Counted from the stretch's first letter, positions 47,680-60,125 are shown. The stretch is DNA of 64,000 nt from Talpa occidentalis (GCF_014898055.3 NW_023603184.1:109172615-109236614), one strand, 5' to 3'. The notes: generated by a model from the sequence alone, not told the origin. A program made the numbers and translations.

Positions 47680-48169
47680 TAGAGAAGTTAGAGACAACTG
47701 AAGATAGTGACTGGGTATCACTATATTCAAACTGAAGAGACATAGTCTTCAGAAGAAAAAGACTCTAGAAGGTGCATGAACATTTGACTACATCACATAC
47801 CACAGGCTTCACATGACGATCATAGCACAATCATTATAGACTTGTAGAATCTTCTAGGAACTTCTCTACATTTTCTCAGAAGACTCCTCAGACCTTTCAA
47901 TCAAACTGGGTATTTGGTCTAACCTATATGATATCACTTCCTCCCAATTCCCATGTTTGGCCCTAAGCTTACCACTAGGAGAAGTTTGGAATTCACTTCT
48001 TTAAAACAATTTTTGAAACCAAAGATAATTGACATCTAGAGGCCAATTAAAAACAATAATACATTAAAAAAATTCAGACCAATTTACTTTCCCTAATACT
48101 ACTGAGAATTTAATATTGTCTTTGTATGATTCAACTTTTCATAGTTGTCAAGGGTGCTAATGAAACAGG
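46263..48169. other. unassigned sequence with a (TG)n array
   Basis: A run of about thirteen TG units lies at 47649-47675. A weak MIR-like block in reverse orientation may lie near 47440-47560 (TTTCACAGTAACCCTAAAAG, then CCACATTTTGTAGATGTGAA). No gene is seen. Confidence 0.45.
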
Positions 48170-48260
48170 GATTGTGGCTATTTATCAGCATGTCCTCAGT
48201 ATCTAAAAGTGTCTGTAATACAGTTGACACTCAATAAATATTTGTTAGACAAATAAATGA
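48170..48260 (+). repeat. L2 LINE terminal fragment
   Basis: CATGTCCTCAGTATCTAAAA, GTGTCTGTAATACAGTTGAC and ACTCAATAAATATTTGTTAG are the end of L2 (CTGTATCCCCAGCACCTAG, CAGTGCCTGGCAC, CTCAATAAATATTTGTTGA). Confidence 0.7.
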
Positions 48261-48583
48261 TACTACTACATTGTCTTAAAATTTTTTACTAAGAACTAAA
48301 TGGATGTGGTGTGGTGACATACATCTGAGAAGGTATGAAGCCATTTCCCTAAATAACATACATTGTTATAAACCAGTGTTATTTCAGTTTAAAAAAAAAA
48401 AAAAACTAAAACCGCTAGTATTACAAATAATGAGGAAGTTTGCTTTGAATAGATTCCCCTTTAACATTGATGCTAAAAATATATAATATTTGAAAAGTAG
48501 TTATAATTGACATTCTTCTCAATGTTTTTATGGGAGCATTCATAAATGTATCTTTAAAGTTATTAAATTATGTTTAGTACATT

Positions 48584-48875
48584 AAGAAATTCTTCTCAAC
48601 TTCCCTGGTGGCACAAGGGTTTAAGCACCACACTATGAAGCAATCGCAGCCTCTGCAGCATGAGTTCAATCACTGGCCAGGGAGCTACCCACATGGCACA
48701 GCAGACCTCTCCTGACTCGCCCACTGCTCCCCTCAGCAGTATATTTCAGTCAGTCTGCCTGTTCTGTTCCCCACTCTGTCTCTGGTGAATCCTCTCACCC
48801 CCCGCATCTCTTGCCTGTACCCCAGCTCTTATATGCATAAATAAATCTTTTTAAAAAAGAATCTCCTCTCAAAAG
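48584..48875 (+). mobile_element. tRNA-derived SINE, subfamily A
   Basis: The element is about 48600-48856. Its head is CTTCCCTGGTGGCACAAGGG, its body contains CAGCAGACCTCTCCTGACTC, and its tail is TATGCATAAATAAATCTTTT. The flanks AAGAAATTCTTCTCAA (48584-48599) and AAGAATCTCCTCTCAAAA (from about 48857) are a diverged target duplication. Confidence 0.93.
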
Positions 48876-48904
48876 AAACACATTAATATTTTACACTGAG
48901 GATC

Positions 48905-49210
48905 TTATTATAAAACAGTTCATAGTAAATGGGATAAAAATGACTTGAGTTCAAATCTCAATCTACCATTTTGTTTATATTTATCTGATCTTCAGCCTGT
49001 ACCAGCTACCAATCTTGTATTTCCTCTTACAAGGCAAATTTCTCTATGCCTACCAACTGATTGCCACTGAGATGCCACTGATAGTCCTCATCTATAAAAT
49101 GAGATAGCAGTGCCCCATAATTGTTTAATGATTTATTTCAATTATGTAATCAAGCAGTTTTTTTCTATTCCAGGTATATAACCAGCACTAAATAAATACT
49201 AGTCATCTTA
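48905..49210 (+). repeat. MIR relic
   Basis: AAATGACTTGAGTTCAAATC, TCAATCTACCATTTTGTTTA, GTCCTCATCTATAAAATGAG, ATAGCAGTGCCCCATAATTG and CAGCACTAAATAAATACTAG follow MIR head to tail. About 60 extra bases lie in the middle. Confidence 0.65.
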
Positions 49211-49799
49211 CTATTAGTTTTATTAGGAATCAGATCTGACAACCATATGTTAGGCATAGGTGTGATTTTTAGAAATGAGGTCATTTTCCACATATGTTTC
49301 TGATTAGTAAATACGAACTACAGAAAACTAAACAACTTAAATGGGAAAAAAGTTTGGGAATAGTATTCATTGAGGAAAAATAAAATCTTAATACAATTAC
49401 TCAACTCAATTAATTCAATGAATTTGGATTGTTCTTTCAACCATATATGTTGATTCTAGGCCAACAACCTTTTAGATTATTGAATTCAGATATATTTTGT
49501 GGAAATTTCCCAGTAGAAGTTGTAGAGTTCTTTCTTGTGTTTTTCTTTAGTTCATATAGAATAAATTACTACTAAATCTAGTGACTGATCCTTACTTTGG
49601 TATTATTAAAATTGCTTCTTTGTGACTTCTGTTTAAAAGCTATAAAATATAAAATAATAACCTTCCTGCTCTTAAAATTTCTGCCCATAGAACACAGGAC
49701 ATAAAAATATGGTAGTTTATGGTGAAAATTGTGATTCTCTTTTCCACTTAGCCCTTCTTACTGTCCTTTCCTAAACCTAAACTGTGTGTTTCCCCACAA
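49211..49799. other. unassigned sequence
   Basis: No repeat family or gene is recognised. Confidence 0.4.
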
Positions 49800-50085
49800 T
49801 ACCAAATTACTCCCTGGTGGCACATGGGGTTAAGTCTCAGCACTATGAAGTTATCCACAGCCACTACAGCATGAGGTCAATCCCCGGCCAGGGAGATACA
49901 CACATTATGCAGCACACCTGTCCTGACTCGCCTGCTGCTCCCCTCAACAGTGTATTTCAGTAGTTCCGCCTGTTCTATTCCCCACTCTGTCTCTGGTGAA
50001 TCCTCTCACTCCCCCACACCTCTGGCCTGTACCCCAGTTCTTGTATGCATAAATAAATGAATCTTAAAACATTATAAATTAATAC
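49800..50085 (+). mobile_element. tRNA-derived SINE, subfamily A
   Basis: The element begins near CTCCCTGGTGGCACATGGGG (about 49811), with a decayed B box (GAGGTCAATCCCC), and ends in TGTATGCATAAATAAATGAATCTT. The target duplication is uncertain (CAAATTAC on the left, AAATTAATAC on the right). Confidence 0.9.
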
Positions 50086-50350
50086 CCACTGAGTTTTTAA
50101 ACTATAATCAACAAAAAAGTTGTTCTGCACATAAGTATTTGAATGTATCAGGGGCTTTTGAATGCTTAAAAAAAAAACCAAGACCCAAATATGTAAATCT
50201 CTAATCATGCGCTTATAAGCCTCAACAAACAAAATGGATTAATAGAGATATGGCCAGAGATATGGCCAGAATTTCTTCAAGGTACCCTTAAACATTTCCT
50301 TTAGTTAGTATTCCAATAGTAGTCAACATTTTATTACATTTTATCAGCTT
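50086..50350. other. unassigned spacer between two SINEs
   Basis: GAGATATGGCCA is tandemly duplicated at about 50246-50269. Nothing else is recognised. Confidence 0.5.
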
Positions 50351-50668
50351 AAAATATTTTGACAGTGGGCCTCCCCTGGTTGAGTGCAGGGGATGGTTGA
50401 GCGCTGGGCTGCGAAGCTGCCCGCAGCCTCTGCAGTGCTGGTTCAATCCCTGGCTGCCGGTGAGGGTCCCACATGGCATGACAGACTTCTCCTGTCTTGT
50501 CCGCTGCTCCCCTCAGCAGTGTACTTCATCACTCTACCTGTTCTGTTCCCCGCTCTGGCTCTGGTGAGTTCTCTCACACTCCTGCGCTTCTGATTGTACC
50601 CAGTGCTTGTATAAATAAATAAATAAATAAACAAACAAACAAACAAATAAATAAAATATTTTGACAGT
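50351..50668 (+). mobile_element. tRNA-derived SINE, subfamily B, young, altered head
   Basis: The element is about 50367-50652, with identical 16-bp flanks AAAATATTTTGACAGT at 50351-50366 and 50653-50668. The body and tail are close to subfamily B (CAGTGCTTGTATAAATAAAT, then ACAAAC repeats). The head reads CCTGGTTGAGTGCAGGGGAT before GGTTGAGCGCTGGGCTGCG, so the stretch that holds the A box in other copies is rearranged and longer. Confidence 0.95.
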
Positions 50669-52229
50669 AATCTTTCTTGTGATTTTTCACATATTCCAAA
50701 TTGTAATAGTTAGAAAAATATTTTCATCTAACAAAGGAGAAATCTAAATTATGATGGAGTTATTTTCTCAACTTTGCTTGCTTGGTGACAGATTCTGTGA
50801 ATTCTAGAAGCATTTTTACACTATATTCTTGTAGTCATCTTTGACCTTTCCATATGCAAGCACTGCCACTTATGTCAGCAGGGCATAAATCAACTTATAC
50901 ATATAACCTACAAATAGAGTTTCTGGATGAAATGGAACCTGTTGGAAGACTCCCAGATAAACTAAAGTGGTTCCAGTGCAGGCCCAATAACAGGGAAAAG
51001 CAGCCACTGAAACAAAATGATCCTGAGGTTAAGAAGGAGGATTGTTCAAGTATATCCTACAAGATGTGCCATGATGTGGCATTTAGGAGTGAAAAATAAC
51101 CTTAATTTTTCAGTGTGACCTAAGGCAACTGACAGTCCTTGGAGCTCAAACACATTATTGTGATCCTTGCAAAAATTTGAGTCAGCAACAGGAGCACTGT
51201 GGAACAAATAGTCTACAAAGCTGTGTAAGAATCAACTCTAACAGCAGTACCATAGGAGAACAATATGCCATCGTGGTAGTAGGCTAATCAACACATAGCT
51301 ATGGAATGTGTTCATAAATGGGAATGGATCCCTGTGTACTGAATAACAAGAAAGTGCTTTTTACTTTGAAGAACTGATATCTCAGGACATTATCAACCAC
51401 TTCATTTAGGGACTGCTACTCAGAGCATTGTTTAAAAGCATTCTTGGGCTCTTCTTAGGAGCCTAAGAGGCTAAGAGAATATTGTACAAACCCAAGAAGG
51501 GGTGTGTGTGTGTGTGTGTATGTGTGTGTGTATGTATGCATATATAGGAAAGTTCATACTATATGTGTGTCTTGGTATAAAAAGAAAAATTTTAAGATTG
51601 TGAGACATGTACACATGATCACACATTTTTTTCAAGGACTTTGTGCTATTCTGAAAGCCCTGCTATAAATCCTGTGATGTCCACTGAGACATCTTATCCC
51701 TTCTGTAGATTTTTATATCTGGCTTTGCACAGGAAATGGGAGGAAAAATTAAGAATTTTCCAGGGAGGTTCTCTTGTTATTAGGTGATAAGTAAGAATAC
51801 ATTAAAGCATGTGATCCTACAGTTAAAATAGTCAACAGGATCTTTGGGAAAGAACTGAATAACTATTTCCTGAAGTCTACCAAAATAACAGTAAAGCTTC
51901 ATTCCCATTAAAACATGTGGAATGGTCAAACTTCAGACCACAGACCCAAAAAATGCCTGTTGGACACAGACAGTGTTTACAATTCACTGAACTTGCCTAA
52001 TTTATAAATGTCAATCATTCCCTGTTGATACCATGCTTCAATCTTTTGCTTTACAATTATCTTTGCGTATCCCTGCTCCTCAAAGCCTGAAAGTATTGTT
52101 TCCTAATCTGCATTTAAGATTCCTCTGAACCTCTGTCTAAGTGGTGCTCTCCCTTTTATAACTATTTGATAGGTTCAACATTGTGTGATCAATACACATT
52201 CCCTTGTAGTCTTTTTGATTGCCTTGATA
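50669..52229. other. unassigned sequence with a (TG)n array
   Basis: TG repeats with interruptions lie at 51501-51540. An 81-codon frame at 50854-51099 lies in repeat-free sequence but shows no domain I know, so I leave it uncalled. Confidence 0.4.
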
Positions 52230-52640
52230 TATCTTCACATGTCAAAAAGTAGGCTAGAGAGTCCTGTGGGTCTTTAATTTTTTTTTTTTTTAATTTTTAC
52301 TTGGCATAGAACTGGTGTGTAGGCCAGAGGTGTGGGGGGTGAGAGGATTCACCAGAGATGGAGTGGGGAGCAGAACAGGAAAATCTATTGAAATACACTG
52401 CTAAGGGGAGCAGCAGGGCAGACAGTAGGGGTCTGCTGTTCCATTATGGATTATCTCCTTGTGGGGATCCAATTCAGGCCATAGAGGTGATAGTGCTAGG
52501 TGGCCCCTCTGTGGGTCTTTTTATAAAGGTATTAATCCCATTCATGAGGTCTCTACCTTCCTTCCCAAATTACCTCACATTGGTTAGGATTTCAACATAT
52601 GAATTTGAGGGATATACAAACATTCAGTCCGTAACACCCT
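52230..52640 (+). repeat. ancient medium-reiteration repeat, split by a SINE
   Basis: Left of the SINE, TAGGCTAGAGAGTCCTGTGG leads to the insertion point. Right of it, TCTTTTTATAAAGGTATTAA, TCCCATTCATGAGGTCTCTA, CACATTGGTTAGGATTTCAA, CATATGAATTTGAGGGATAT and ACATTCAGTCCGTAACACCC follow a well-known mammalian relic ('ataagggcactaatcccattcatgagggctcc ... gaatttgggggacac ... attcagtccataaca'). I cannot name its class with certainty. Confidence 0.6.
52264..52520 (-). mobile_element. tRNA-derived SINE, subfamily A, inside an older repeat
   Basis: The element is about 52276-52508, with flanks CTGTGGGTCTTT at 52264-52275 and 52509-52520 (exact 12 bp). The tail lies at 52280-52300, the body has CTGCTAAGGGGAGCAGCAGG, and the head is badly diverged (GTGATAGTGCTAGGTGGCCC on the plus strand). 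Confidence 0.9.
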
Positions 52641-54232
52641 TTATATTGAAAGATCCATGACTTCTTTAATCTCACAAAATTTTTATTCTGCTATTAAATA
52701 TTTTTCTTTTTTTCTATTTTCTTCATCAGGCACACCAATTATGCTTCTGAGTTGGTTCTCTATTATGACCTTTATAACTGGCCTCTCCTCAATACTTGCT
52801 CTTCTTACTTTATCCATTTTTATCATTAGTAGTATTTTCTCATGTTTTTCCTTCATTTATGTGGGGTTTTTATCTCTCAGTGTTGATTTTGTTCTTTTCC
52901 TCTTTCTAAACAGTTAAATTTAAAATGTTCTTCAATAACTTGAAGAAAATTTTCTTTTCAAGTGTGTGCTGATTGTCTTTTTCTTATTATATTCTCTTTT
53001 TACTTTGTGGTTATAGAAACTTTTCATACATAATGTACTGATTTTTCCCCTTAGTTATTTTTAGCAGTTTCAGTCCTATGTTTTTCCTACTTATGGCAAA
53101 GAGTGTGTGTGTCGCTGTGAGTCTGCTACATCTTTAATCTCTTTTATAAATTTTCCCCTTAAAATTGAAACTGATAATTCAACTGTTGCATTTCTGTATT
53201 TTCTCTTGGGACTTTGGATGCTTCAGAAGCGTAAGATGGAGGCTGGGACGTTGGTACTCTCAGTCTTGAAACTTAATCCCTGTATTCTTTCCCTCTAAAT
53301 CTTTTCAGTTCTTCTAAAGTAGCAGTATGTCCTATTTTATGATGGGAATTGTGTACCCTCTTAGTGTTTTGATCTATTTTTATGCTTTCACTTCAGTAAG
53401 ACAAGAAATAAAGTGAAAATTTTAAACTCACAGAGCTTTCTTGGTAAGTCAACAATTATTATTATTATTTTTTTTTTTTACCAGATGGTGGTCATCTATA
53501 ATTTCAGTGCTGATTCAGGATATTTTTTGCTATATCTTTTCTTCTTTTTAAATAAGCTATATTCTCACTAGGTAGTTAAATGTTAGAAATCTAAGTTGGT
53601 GAAAATGCCCATGGTGGTGCTGTTTCTGCTTCAGTCCTGGCTGTTGTTCCTATTTGGCAGTAGAGAATGACACCACAGGTAGTGTCTTTTCTACAGTTGT
53701 CTTGCCTGTAGAATACACAATTTGCATACTCTCACTGTTGGTTTAGTTTGAAGTGTTTTCTTGCAACCTGTGAGTTTGAATGGGCTGATAACAAAACAGT
53801 TTAAGCATAGTTTGTGTTGCATTTCATTATTTAGGTTTATGTCATCTGTGTTAAAAGTCATAGTGTTTTCCCTTTCACTTATTTTTGCAAAGGAAATATC
53901 TGTATTAAGATATAATCCAGTAATCTTTCTTATTTAAATATTTTCATAAAGAAAGGTGTCTATAAGCAACTATAAAAAAGAAATGTCTTCAATAAACAGA
54001 ATTTGGAGGGGAGGCATAATGATCTTTGACTATCAGATGCCCGCACAAATAGAGCAATAAGTACATTATTTTGAAGAAGAAAAGAGTATGATTCAAAAAC
54101 CCCTTTAATCCATACAAGTTGTCATTTATGAAATTAAGTTTATGCATCAAGGCAACAAAGTGATATTTAAATAAACAAGAATCCATGAAATATATATGAA
54201 TATATATGAAAGGTTAGGCAAAGGAATACCTA
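52641..54232. other. unassigned sequence
   Basis: A run of ATT units followed by poly-T lies at 53456-53481. Frames at 52657-52917 and 53107-53298 are hydrophobic, as expected from T-rich sequence, and are not called as genes. Confidence 0.4.
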
Positions 54233-54324
54233 ATGAGAGAGAAAGGGAGGGAGGCAGGGGGAAGAAGAGAGAGCAGAGTGGGGAGAACGAGAAGAGAAAG
54301 AGGGGGGAAAAAGAGGGGGGGAAT
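54233..54324. repeat. polypurine tract
   Basis: About 90 bases of nearly pure A and G (GAGAGAGAAAGGGAGGGAGG through AAAGAGGGGGGGAATT). Such tracts can form triplex DNA. Confidence 0.9.
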
Positions 54325-55590
54325 TAAAGATAGTGTGCTAACATTAAATTTTAAATGATATTTTGTCAAGAAAGGGAAGAAAACTCCTAAGGTGCTTTGT
54401 TCAGGCCACAAAGGGCCAATAGGAGCTGCTTAAATAGTGAACATTTACCTATTGAACAACTTCTAGAACCTGCTCTAGCATCATAATATAAAAAAAATAA
54501 AAGCTTCCTGAAAAGTTCATTTAGTCCCCTAAAGCTCTAGCATCTGATGATGGAATTAAAATATTAATTCATGTAACATCCCCCTGTGGCAATGACTGTT
54601 ATTCTATCATGTAGTAAACAGAAAAGAGCAATAAAAGGTGATGTCCCGAGATACCCTGCTGGCTGTATGCGTGTTTAAAGTCCTCATTTGCTTCTTTGGG
54701 CAGATGTATTTCTTGCCTGTTAGACATTGCTCTGGTCAGCTTGGCTCAGTTTTTTCCATCCTTGCCTTGAAGTGATAGTGGCACAGACCAGCGGGGGAGA
54801 GGAGGGGGGGTGGGGGGGAAATACAGGACAGACTAGAATTTTCTCAGGTGTGAAATTGAACCTTTAGCCATATACTGAAAATACTCTCTTTGTGGCTCAG
54901 CACAAGTTTCATTTAATTTTGTTTATTTCTAGGTACCACACTAGTTCTTCTTGATTATATCTAGCCCCAGCTGTGGAAGTAATAGAACTGTCTTGTGAAT
55001 CAATTAGTACTTGGGAAATTGTTGCACTATAAAAAATTTACAAGCACCTGAGCTTGAGAATGTTTATCTCATTTGTACTTTAAATTATAGAAATTCAACC
55101 ATCCATATTGCAGATCAACTTGATTTCTTAGAACTTTTAAAAATTAGCCATCAGAACTAATGAATTGAGATTTTCTTGCTATCTATTCTTCTCTCACAAA
55201 ACTAATTCTTTCATAGAATGATGTTAAGAATAGCTGTTGAACTCTCTCATTTTAAAAACTTTTTGGTGTATTTATGTAATCATTTTTTAATCCATTTACC
55301 TCAATACTATGTCTTTCTTTGCTATAGCTAATTTTTAATATTCAGAAATATTACCATAATTTCAATATTCAGATATATTGTCAATGATTTTAGCCAAATC
55401 ATCAAAGTAGGCACCTAAAACAGTTTTGGCACATAATTTATTCACTTGTTTTTGGAGATTTTTCTCAACTTAAAATATTTTCCCATTTTTAACAAATATT
55501 GTGTGATTGAACAAATATTGTGTGATTTAAAATAGGTTGTTCAACACCAAATTACAAACCAAATGGACAGAGTATTTCACATATCATGAA
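54325..55590. other. unassigned sequence with a short duplication
   Basis: AACAAATATTGTGTGATT occurs at 55491-55508 and 55510-55527. A G-rich run (GGGGGAGAGGAGGGGGGGTG) lies near 54792-54812. No gene is seen. Confidence 0.45.
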
Positions 55591-55915
55591 AAGAAAGTTC
55601 TTTTTATTTTTTATTTATTATTTATTTATTTATTTATTTATTATTTATTTATACAAGCACTGGGTACACTCAGAAGCACGGGAGGGTGAGAGAATTCACC
55701 AGAGCCAGAGCAGGGAGCAAAACAGGCAGAAGGACCGAAGTACACTGCTGAGGGGAGCAGCGGGTGGCAGGAGAGGTCTGCGCGCCATGTGGAACCCTCC
55801 TCTAGTGGTCGGGGAGCAGCCGGGAATCGAACTGGCGCTGCAGAGGCTGCGGGCAGCTTCGCGACCCAGCGCTCAACCGCTGCGCCAGCAGGGAGGCCCA
55901 AGAAAATTCTTTTTA
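55591..55915 (-). mobile_element. tRNA-derived SINE, subfamily B, young
   Basis: The element is about 55607-55899. Flanks AAGAAAGTTCTTTTTA (55591-55606) and AAGAAAATTCTTTTTA (55900-55915) differ by one base. The tail is an unusually long ATTT array (55607-55653). CpG-rich parts (GCGCGCCATG, TCGCGACCCAGCGC) are kept. Open frames on both strands through the element are shadows. Confidence 0.95.
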
Positions 55916-56803
55916 AAGGAAATTTACAACTGGACAAACAGCTTAACTGTTTTCTAAGAACTTACAATTTTCAATTAGTCCTACATAAGCAATGAAATAT
56001 AAACATTAATGTATAGTGATTGTAATGTAAATGTATATCAATAAGTAAGGATGAAACCATTCTTGGTGAAAGCAAACTGTTAAACTAGTTGTGATTAATA
56101 TTCATCTGACTTTTCTGGGATATAGTCCATTTTCACATTTTCCGCATAGCCCTATAATCATAGAATTTCAGGCTACTCTATACATACAACTATTTGTGCA
56201 GGGTGATATTCCATACCTAACGTATTAGTAAGCTTCATTAAATACAAAATAATAATGAACATGCTGCCTTACTAAAATATTAAATACTGCCTCATTTAAA
56301 AGGTCTTAAGTTTTCATCTGTTAAGGGACTGTAGTCTGAATTTATAATGTTATTTTTTAAATGATTTGCTTTATGGTTCTAGTTTTATAAGTGAGCTAAA
56401 TTGCTCAAGTTTTGAGTGTCATCTGAGATCAATGTTGGAAAAGCAATCTTGACTCTAGTATCGGTGTAGCCAGAGTTATACATAAGATTTTTTTCATTAC
56501 TTGGCTACATAGAATATTTCACAAATCTACTAAAAGTCATTACTATAAAAACAGTGGATGATTTATAGAACCATATAGTGCTAAAAAAAATGAAGATAGG
56601 CTAGAAGTCAATAGTACAATATTTTCCCTTTATCTCAAAAGTTCTCACTTTGTACACATACTTGTATAGCACTAACAATATCTGTTATTATTTAATGAAT
56701 GAAATGTTTTTATGACTTTTATAATTTATCTCATATTATCAAACATTATCAAGTTTCTGTGTAATCCTCCAAAGTGCCAATTTCTAATCTTAGCATCTTT
56801 ATT
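55916..56803. other. unassigned sequence
   Basis: No repeat family or gene is recognised. Confidence 0.4.
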
Positions 56804-57095
56804 AAAAAATGATATTGTGGGGCCTCCCCGGTGGCGCAGTGGTTGAGCACTGGGTTGTGAAGCTGCCCACAGCCTCTGCAGTGCCGGTTCGATCCCCGGC
56901 CACTGGGTGAGGGTCCCACATGGTGTGCAGACCTCTCCTGCCACCCGCGGCTCCTCTCAGCAGTGTACTTCTTCAGTCTGCCTGTTCTGCTCCCTGCTCT
57001 GGCTCTGGTGAATTCCCTCAGCCTCCCGTGCTTCTGACCTGTACCCCAGTTCTTATATAGTATAAAATAAATCTTTAAAAAAGAATGATATTGTG
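56804..57095 (+). mobile_element. tRNA-derived SINE, intermediate between subfamilies
   Basis: The element is about 56820-57080. The internal Pol III promoter is well preserved: A box GTGGCGCAGTGGTTGAG at 56831-56847 and B box GGTTCGATCCCC at 56886-56897. The head and middle follow subfamily B (GGGTGAGGGTCCCACATGG), while the end (GACCTGTACCCCAGTTCTTA) is subfamily A-like. The tail has AAATAAATCTTTAAAAAA. The flanks AAAAAATGATATTGTG (56804-56819) and AAGAATGATATTGTG (57081-57095) are the target duplication. Confidence 0.95.
56831..56897 (+). promoter_or_regulatory. SINE internal RNA polymerase III promoter (A and B boxes)
   Basis: Two conserved blocks at tRNA-like spacing: GGCGCAGTGG within 56831-56847 and GGTTCGATCCCC at 56886-56897. 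They mark the tRNA origin of the family. This is the cleanest example in the window. Confidence 0.8.
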
Positions 57096-60000
57096 ACTAT
57101 AGAAAGGAAGGATGTATGTATGGCTTTCTTGTTAAACAGCTTGGCCATTTGTCTTCACATGCATTTTTTAATATTTTCCTTTCCATCCTACATCGCAGTA
57201 CTTTTTTTCAGTCTACCCTTATATATTTCTCCTTTTCTCTACTCCTTTCTCTTCCAATTTCAAATTTCCAGGGCTTTTGTTTTATTTTTCTTTTGTCTTG
57301 CTTCAGTTTGGTTTCATCTCTTCACTAAGCAGACAATCAACTCCAGAGAGAAGAATCTAATACAATCCCCAGTCAGCATTTTCCAGGGTTTATAGCCACA
57401 GTTGGTCTATTTGTTTGTCTGCATTTGTTGGTTGGCATGCTACTTCATGTGGTGAGTGTTTTATTCTTTTAATTCTACCTGGCCCTAGAACCCATTTTCT
57501 GTGTCAATAGAATCCCCTGTTTCCTGGTCATTGAGGTGGTGGACATTAGTAAATGTATGAACTCACCCAAGCAATTTCAGAGGATTTATATAGATTCCTT
57601 CAGGAGTTCAGACACAGAGAATTCGATTCTCTTGCCATGGGGAACAGGCAGAGGGCAGCGAAGCAGCAACTGAGGATTGAGAGTTGGAGTTCCAAGTAGA
57701 TTATGCCTATAATCTGAAACTGCTTGTATTCTCTTAAAGTTTTTAGTTCTTCTTCAGAATTTCTGTGAGTTCTGTGAGCTGTACAAGAGCTTTCGAATGT
57801 ATTCTGTTCCTGCTCAATTTAGCCAGTATTTTTTTGCAGTAAAGAACCTTAGCTAGCATACTCTAAATGTGTGCTGTCATTTGTAAGTGTGGCGTGGTGG
57901 CTGCTAAATGATGTGTGGGGACAGGGGTGAATGAGCAGGTCCTGTGTTTGCTGTTTGGAAAAGCCTCTTTACTCCTGGATATCCTGATACAGAAATTCTA
58001 CAACACAGCTTCCTAATAATAGCAATTTGATAACTCAGATTTTAGAATTTTTGCAAGTGGTTTTTGCAGAGAGAATCATGGACAGACAGTCCTAATACCA
58101 TTCTACCATAGCTCCCCAAGATATGTGTAAGTTACTCTGTCTCCAACAAAGCTGAGAAACATGTCAAGTTACAGCAAGTAAATAGATATGAAGAACTTGC
58201 AAGTCCTTGAAAGAATTTATATAGAAATGACAGGTTTTGTGCTATTCAGGCATCTGTCAAAAATAAGAATTATTCCTTCCATTATAAAATTAGTAAATGC
58301 CTAGGTCATAAAACTTAGAATACAAAATATCATAGAGAAGAAATAGTAATGTATAATCCCAGAACTTAAGATACTTAGTTAATATTTAATATTTCATATA
58401 ATATTTCATATAATCACTAAATATAGTTAATATTTCATATAATCACTAAAAATTTCTAATGGCAACAATAATTCTTAAGTGTTTTGGTAATAGAATCACA
58501 TGAAGCTCTTAGAAGCTCATAGGTTCATATTTTTTATTCATAGAGACATTTCATCAATGTGTCACCATTAATCTAGAGACCAAATACCTAAGGTATGAGT
58601 ACACACAAGTCAACCTTTGGTGGGTATTTGGAGCTCTAGGCAAAGAGAAGGGCAGGCGACAAGCCTGCAGACATGGAGGAGTGAATGTGCTTTGTCCAGT
58701 GATGTGGACAGAACTCAGTGTAGCTTGTGGTCAGTGTACAGATGGAGCAGTAATATACCACAATTGACTTGGACATTTGAATTTTATCCTGAATTTAGTG
58801 GAGACCCTTAGAACAAATACCTAGCAGAAGAATGAGTAGTCAGATAAGCTTTCTTGACTGATTCCTCAGCAGTTTGGGAGAGGATTGGGTTTTGAGGGTA
58901 GAGTAGGACTCGACCCAGTTCTTCCATTTACTTTTACCATGTTTGTAATTGTAAATGCTTTTTGTAATGCTGTTCTAGTTACTCAAAACACTGTTAATTT
59001 TAACAAGGAATCGACAGTTGGGCTCTTTTGAGAGTCTTTACTTTAAGTGGAAATTCATAAAAAGAACTAAGATATGAAAAATTGATTCAATCTTATAAAC
59101 CAAGGTATGATCTAAAATAAAATTTCACATCACAAAACAATTACCTCTAATGACTTAAAAGGGGAAATTTAAAGCCTGGTTATCTCATTATTACCTAGGT
59201 AGGGAAAAAGTTGAACACATTACACTGAAAGTGTTTAAAACAGAAAACATATTCAACATCTGTTTAACCTCAATTGGAAGATCTCCTTGAAAGTATTTTT
59301 TATGCGTTTTAGATTGCTTCATATTATCAAAGTACTTCATTCCACTATATATAACTACCTATTTAAAGTACTGAAACAGTTTTATAGGGGGATTGCACTA
59401 GAGTTGAAAATATAAGAAATTCAATAGACATAAAAATCTGGCTTAGTTTTCATTGCTATTGTAATAGGATAATGCTACATCATTTTAGGTTAACAGAGCA
59501 AAGTATTTTTAGAAATTACTGGACCTTGAATCAATTCTGATGCAATAGAAATAAGATTTGAGAACTTTAAAAACAAGGGGAAATTTCACATTTACACCTT
59601 TTTTCATAATGTCAAAACAGAAAAAATACTGACTCAGTATAATATATATATTATATAATGTATAAATTATAAACCTTTTATGAGATGAGCATGACAAAGA
59701 AAACTAATTTCAAGAACTATAGTCATTCTCTGTAACATTAAAATTAAATTGTATGAATTTAGAGTTAAAATGCATTCTAGGAGAAGTATGTGTTCTTATG
59801 CCTGAGGTATTCTGTGCCATATGTTTTGGTTGATGAAAGCTGAAATCTGCTCAAAGGCAGGTCAATACATTTAGTATTGACTAGTGGTGAAATGGTCCTC
59901 TTTCTATTTCATATTATGCAAATGATGTGACCATCATATGTGTTTATAATATCTCTGCTTTATATGAAAGGGAAGAAACACTCTCTACAAACTTTTATTT

Positions 60001-60125
60001 TTTTTCTTATTTTATAAATATTTTAGAAATCATCATTAAACACCAAATGAAAGGACATTTCTTCATCATTACAAATCACCATAACAAATCAAACTTTTAA
60101 ATTCTTCACTGTCTTTTTGAAGCTT
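57096..60125. other. long unassigned stretch
   Basis: No family is recognised. AATATTTCATATAAT-type units repeat at about 58383-58446. An AT-rich patch (AATATATATATTATATAATG) lies near 59640-59661. Frames at 57093-57395 and 58617-58811 lack domains. The stretch 57330-57860 is less AT-rich and may hide a decayed repeat. Confidence 0.4.

Noticed and set aside
55586..55995. Open frames on both strands of the SINE at 55.6 kb (also at 8.8, 15.5, 50.4, 60.2 and 62.7 kb)
   Set aside because: GC-rich SINE bodies have few stops; the same peptides recur at every copy in either orientation.
57330..57860. Decayed LTR or processed pseudogene
   Set aside because: Composition differs slightly from the surroundings, but no ends, tail, domain or family match could be seen.
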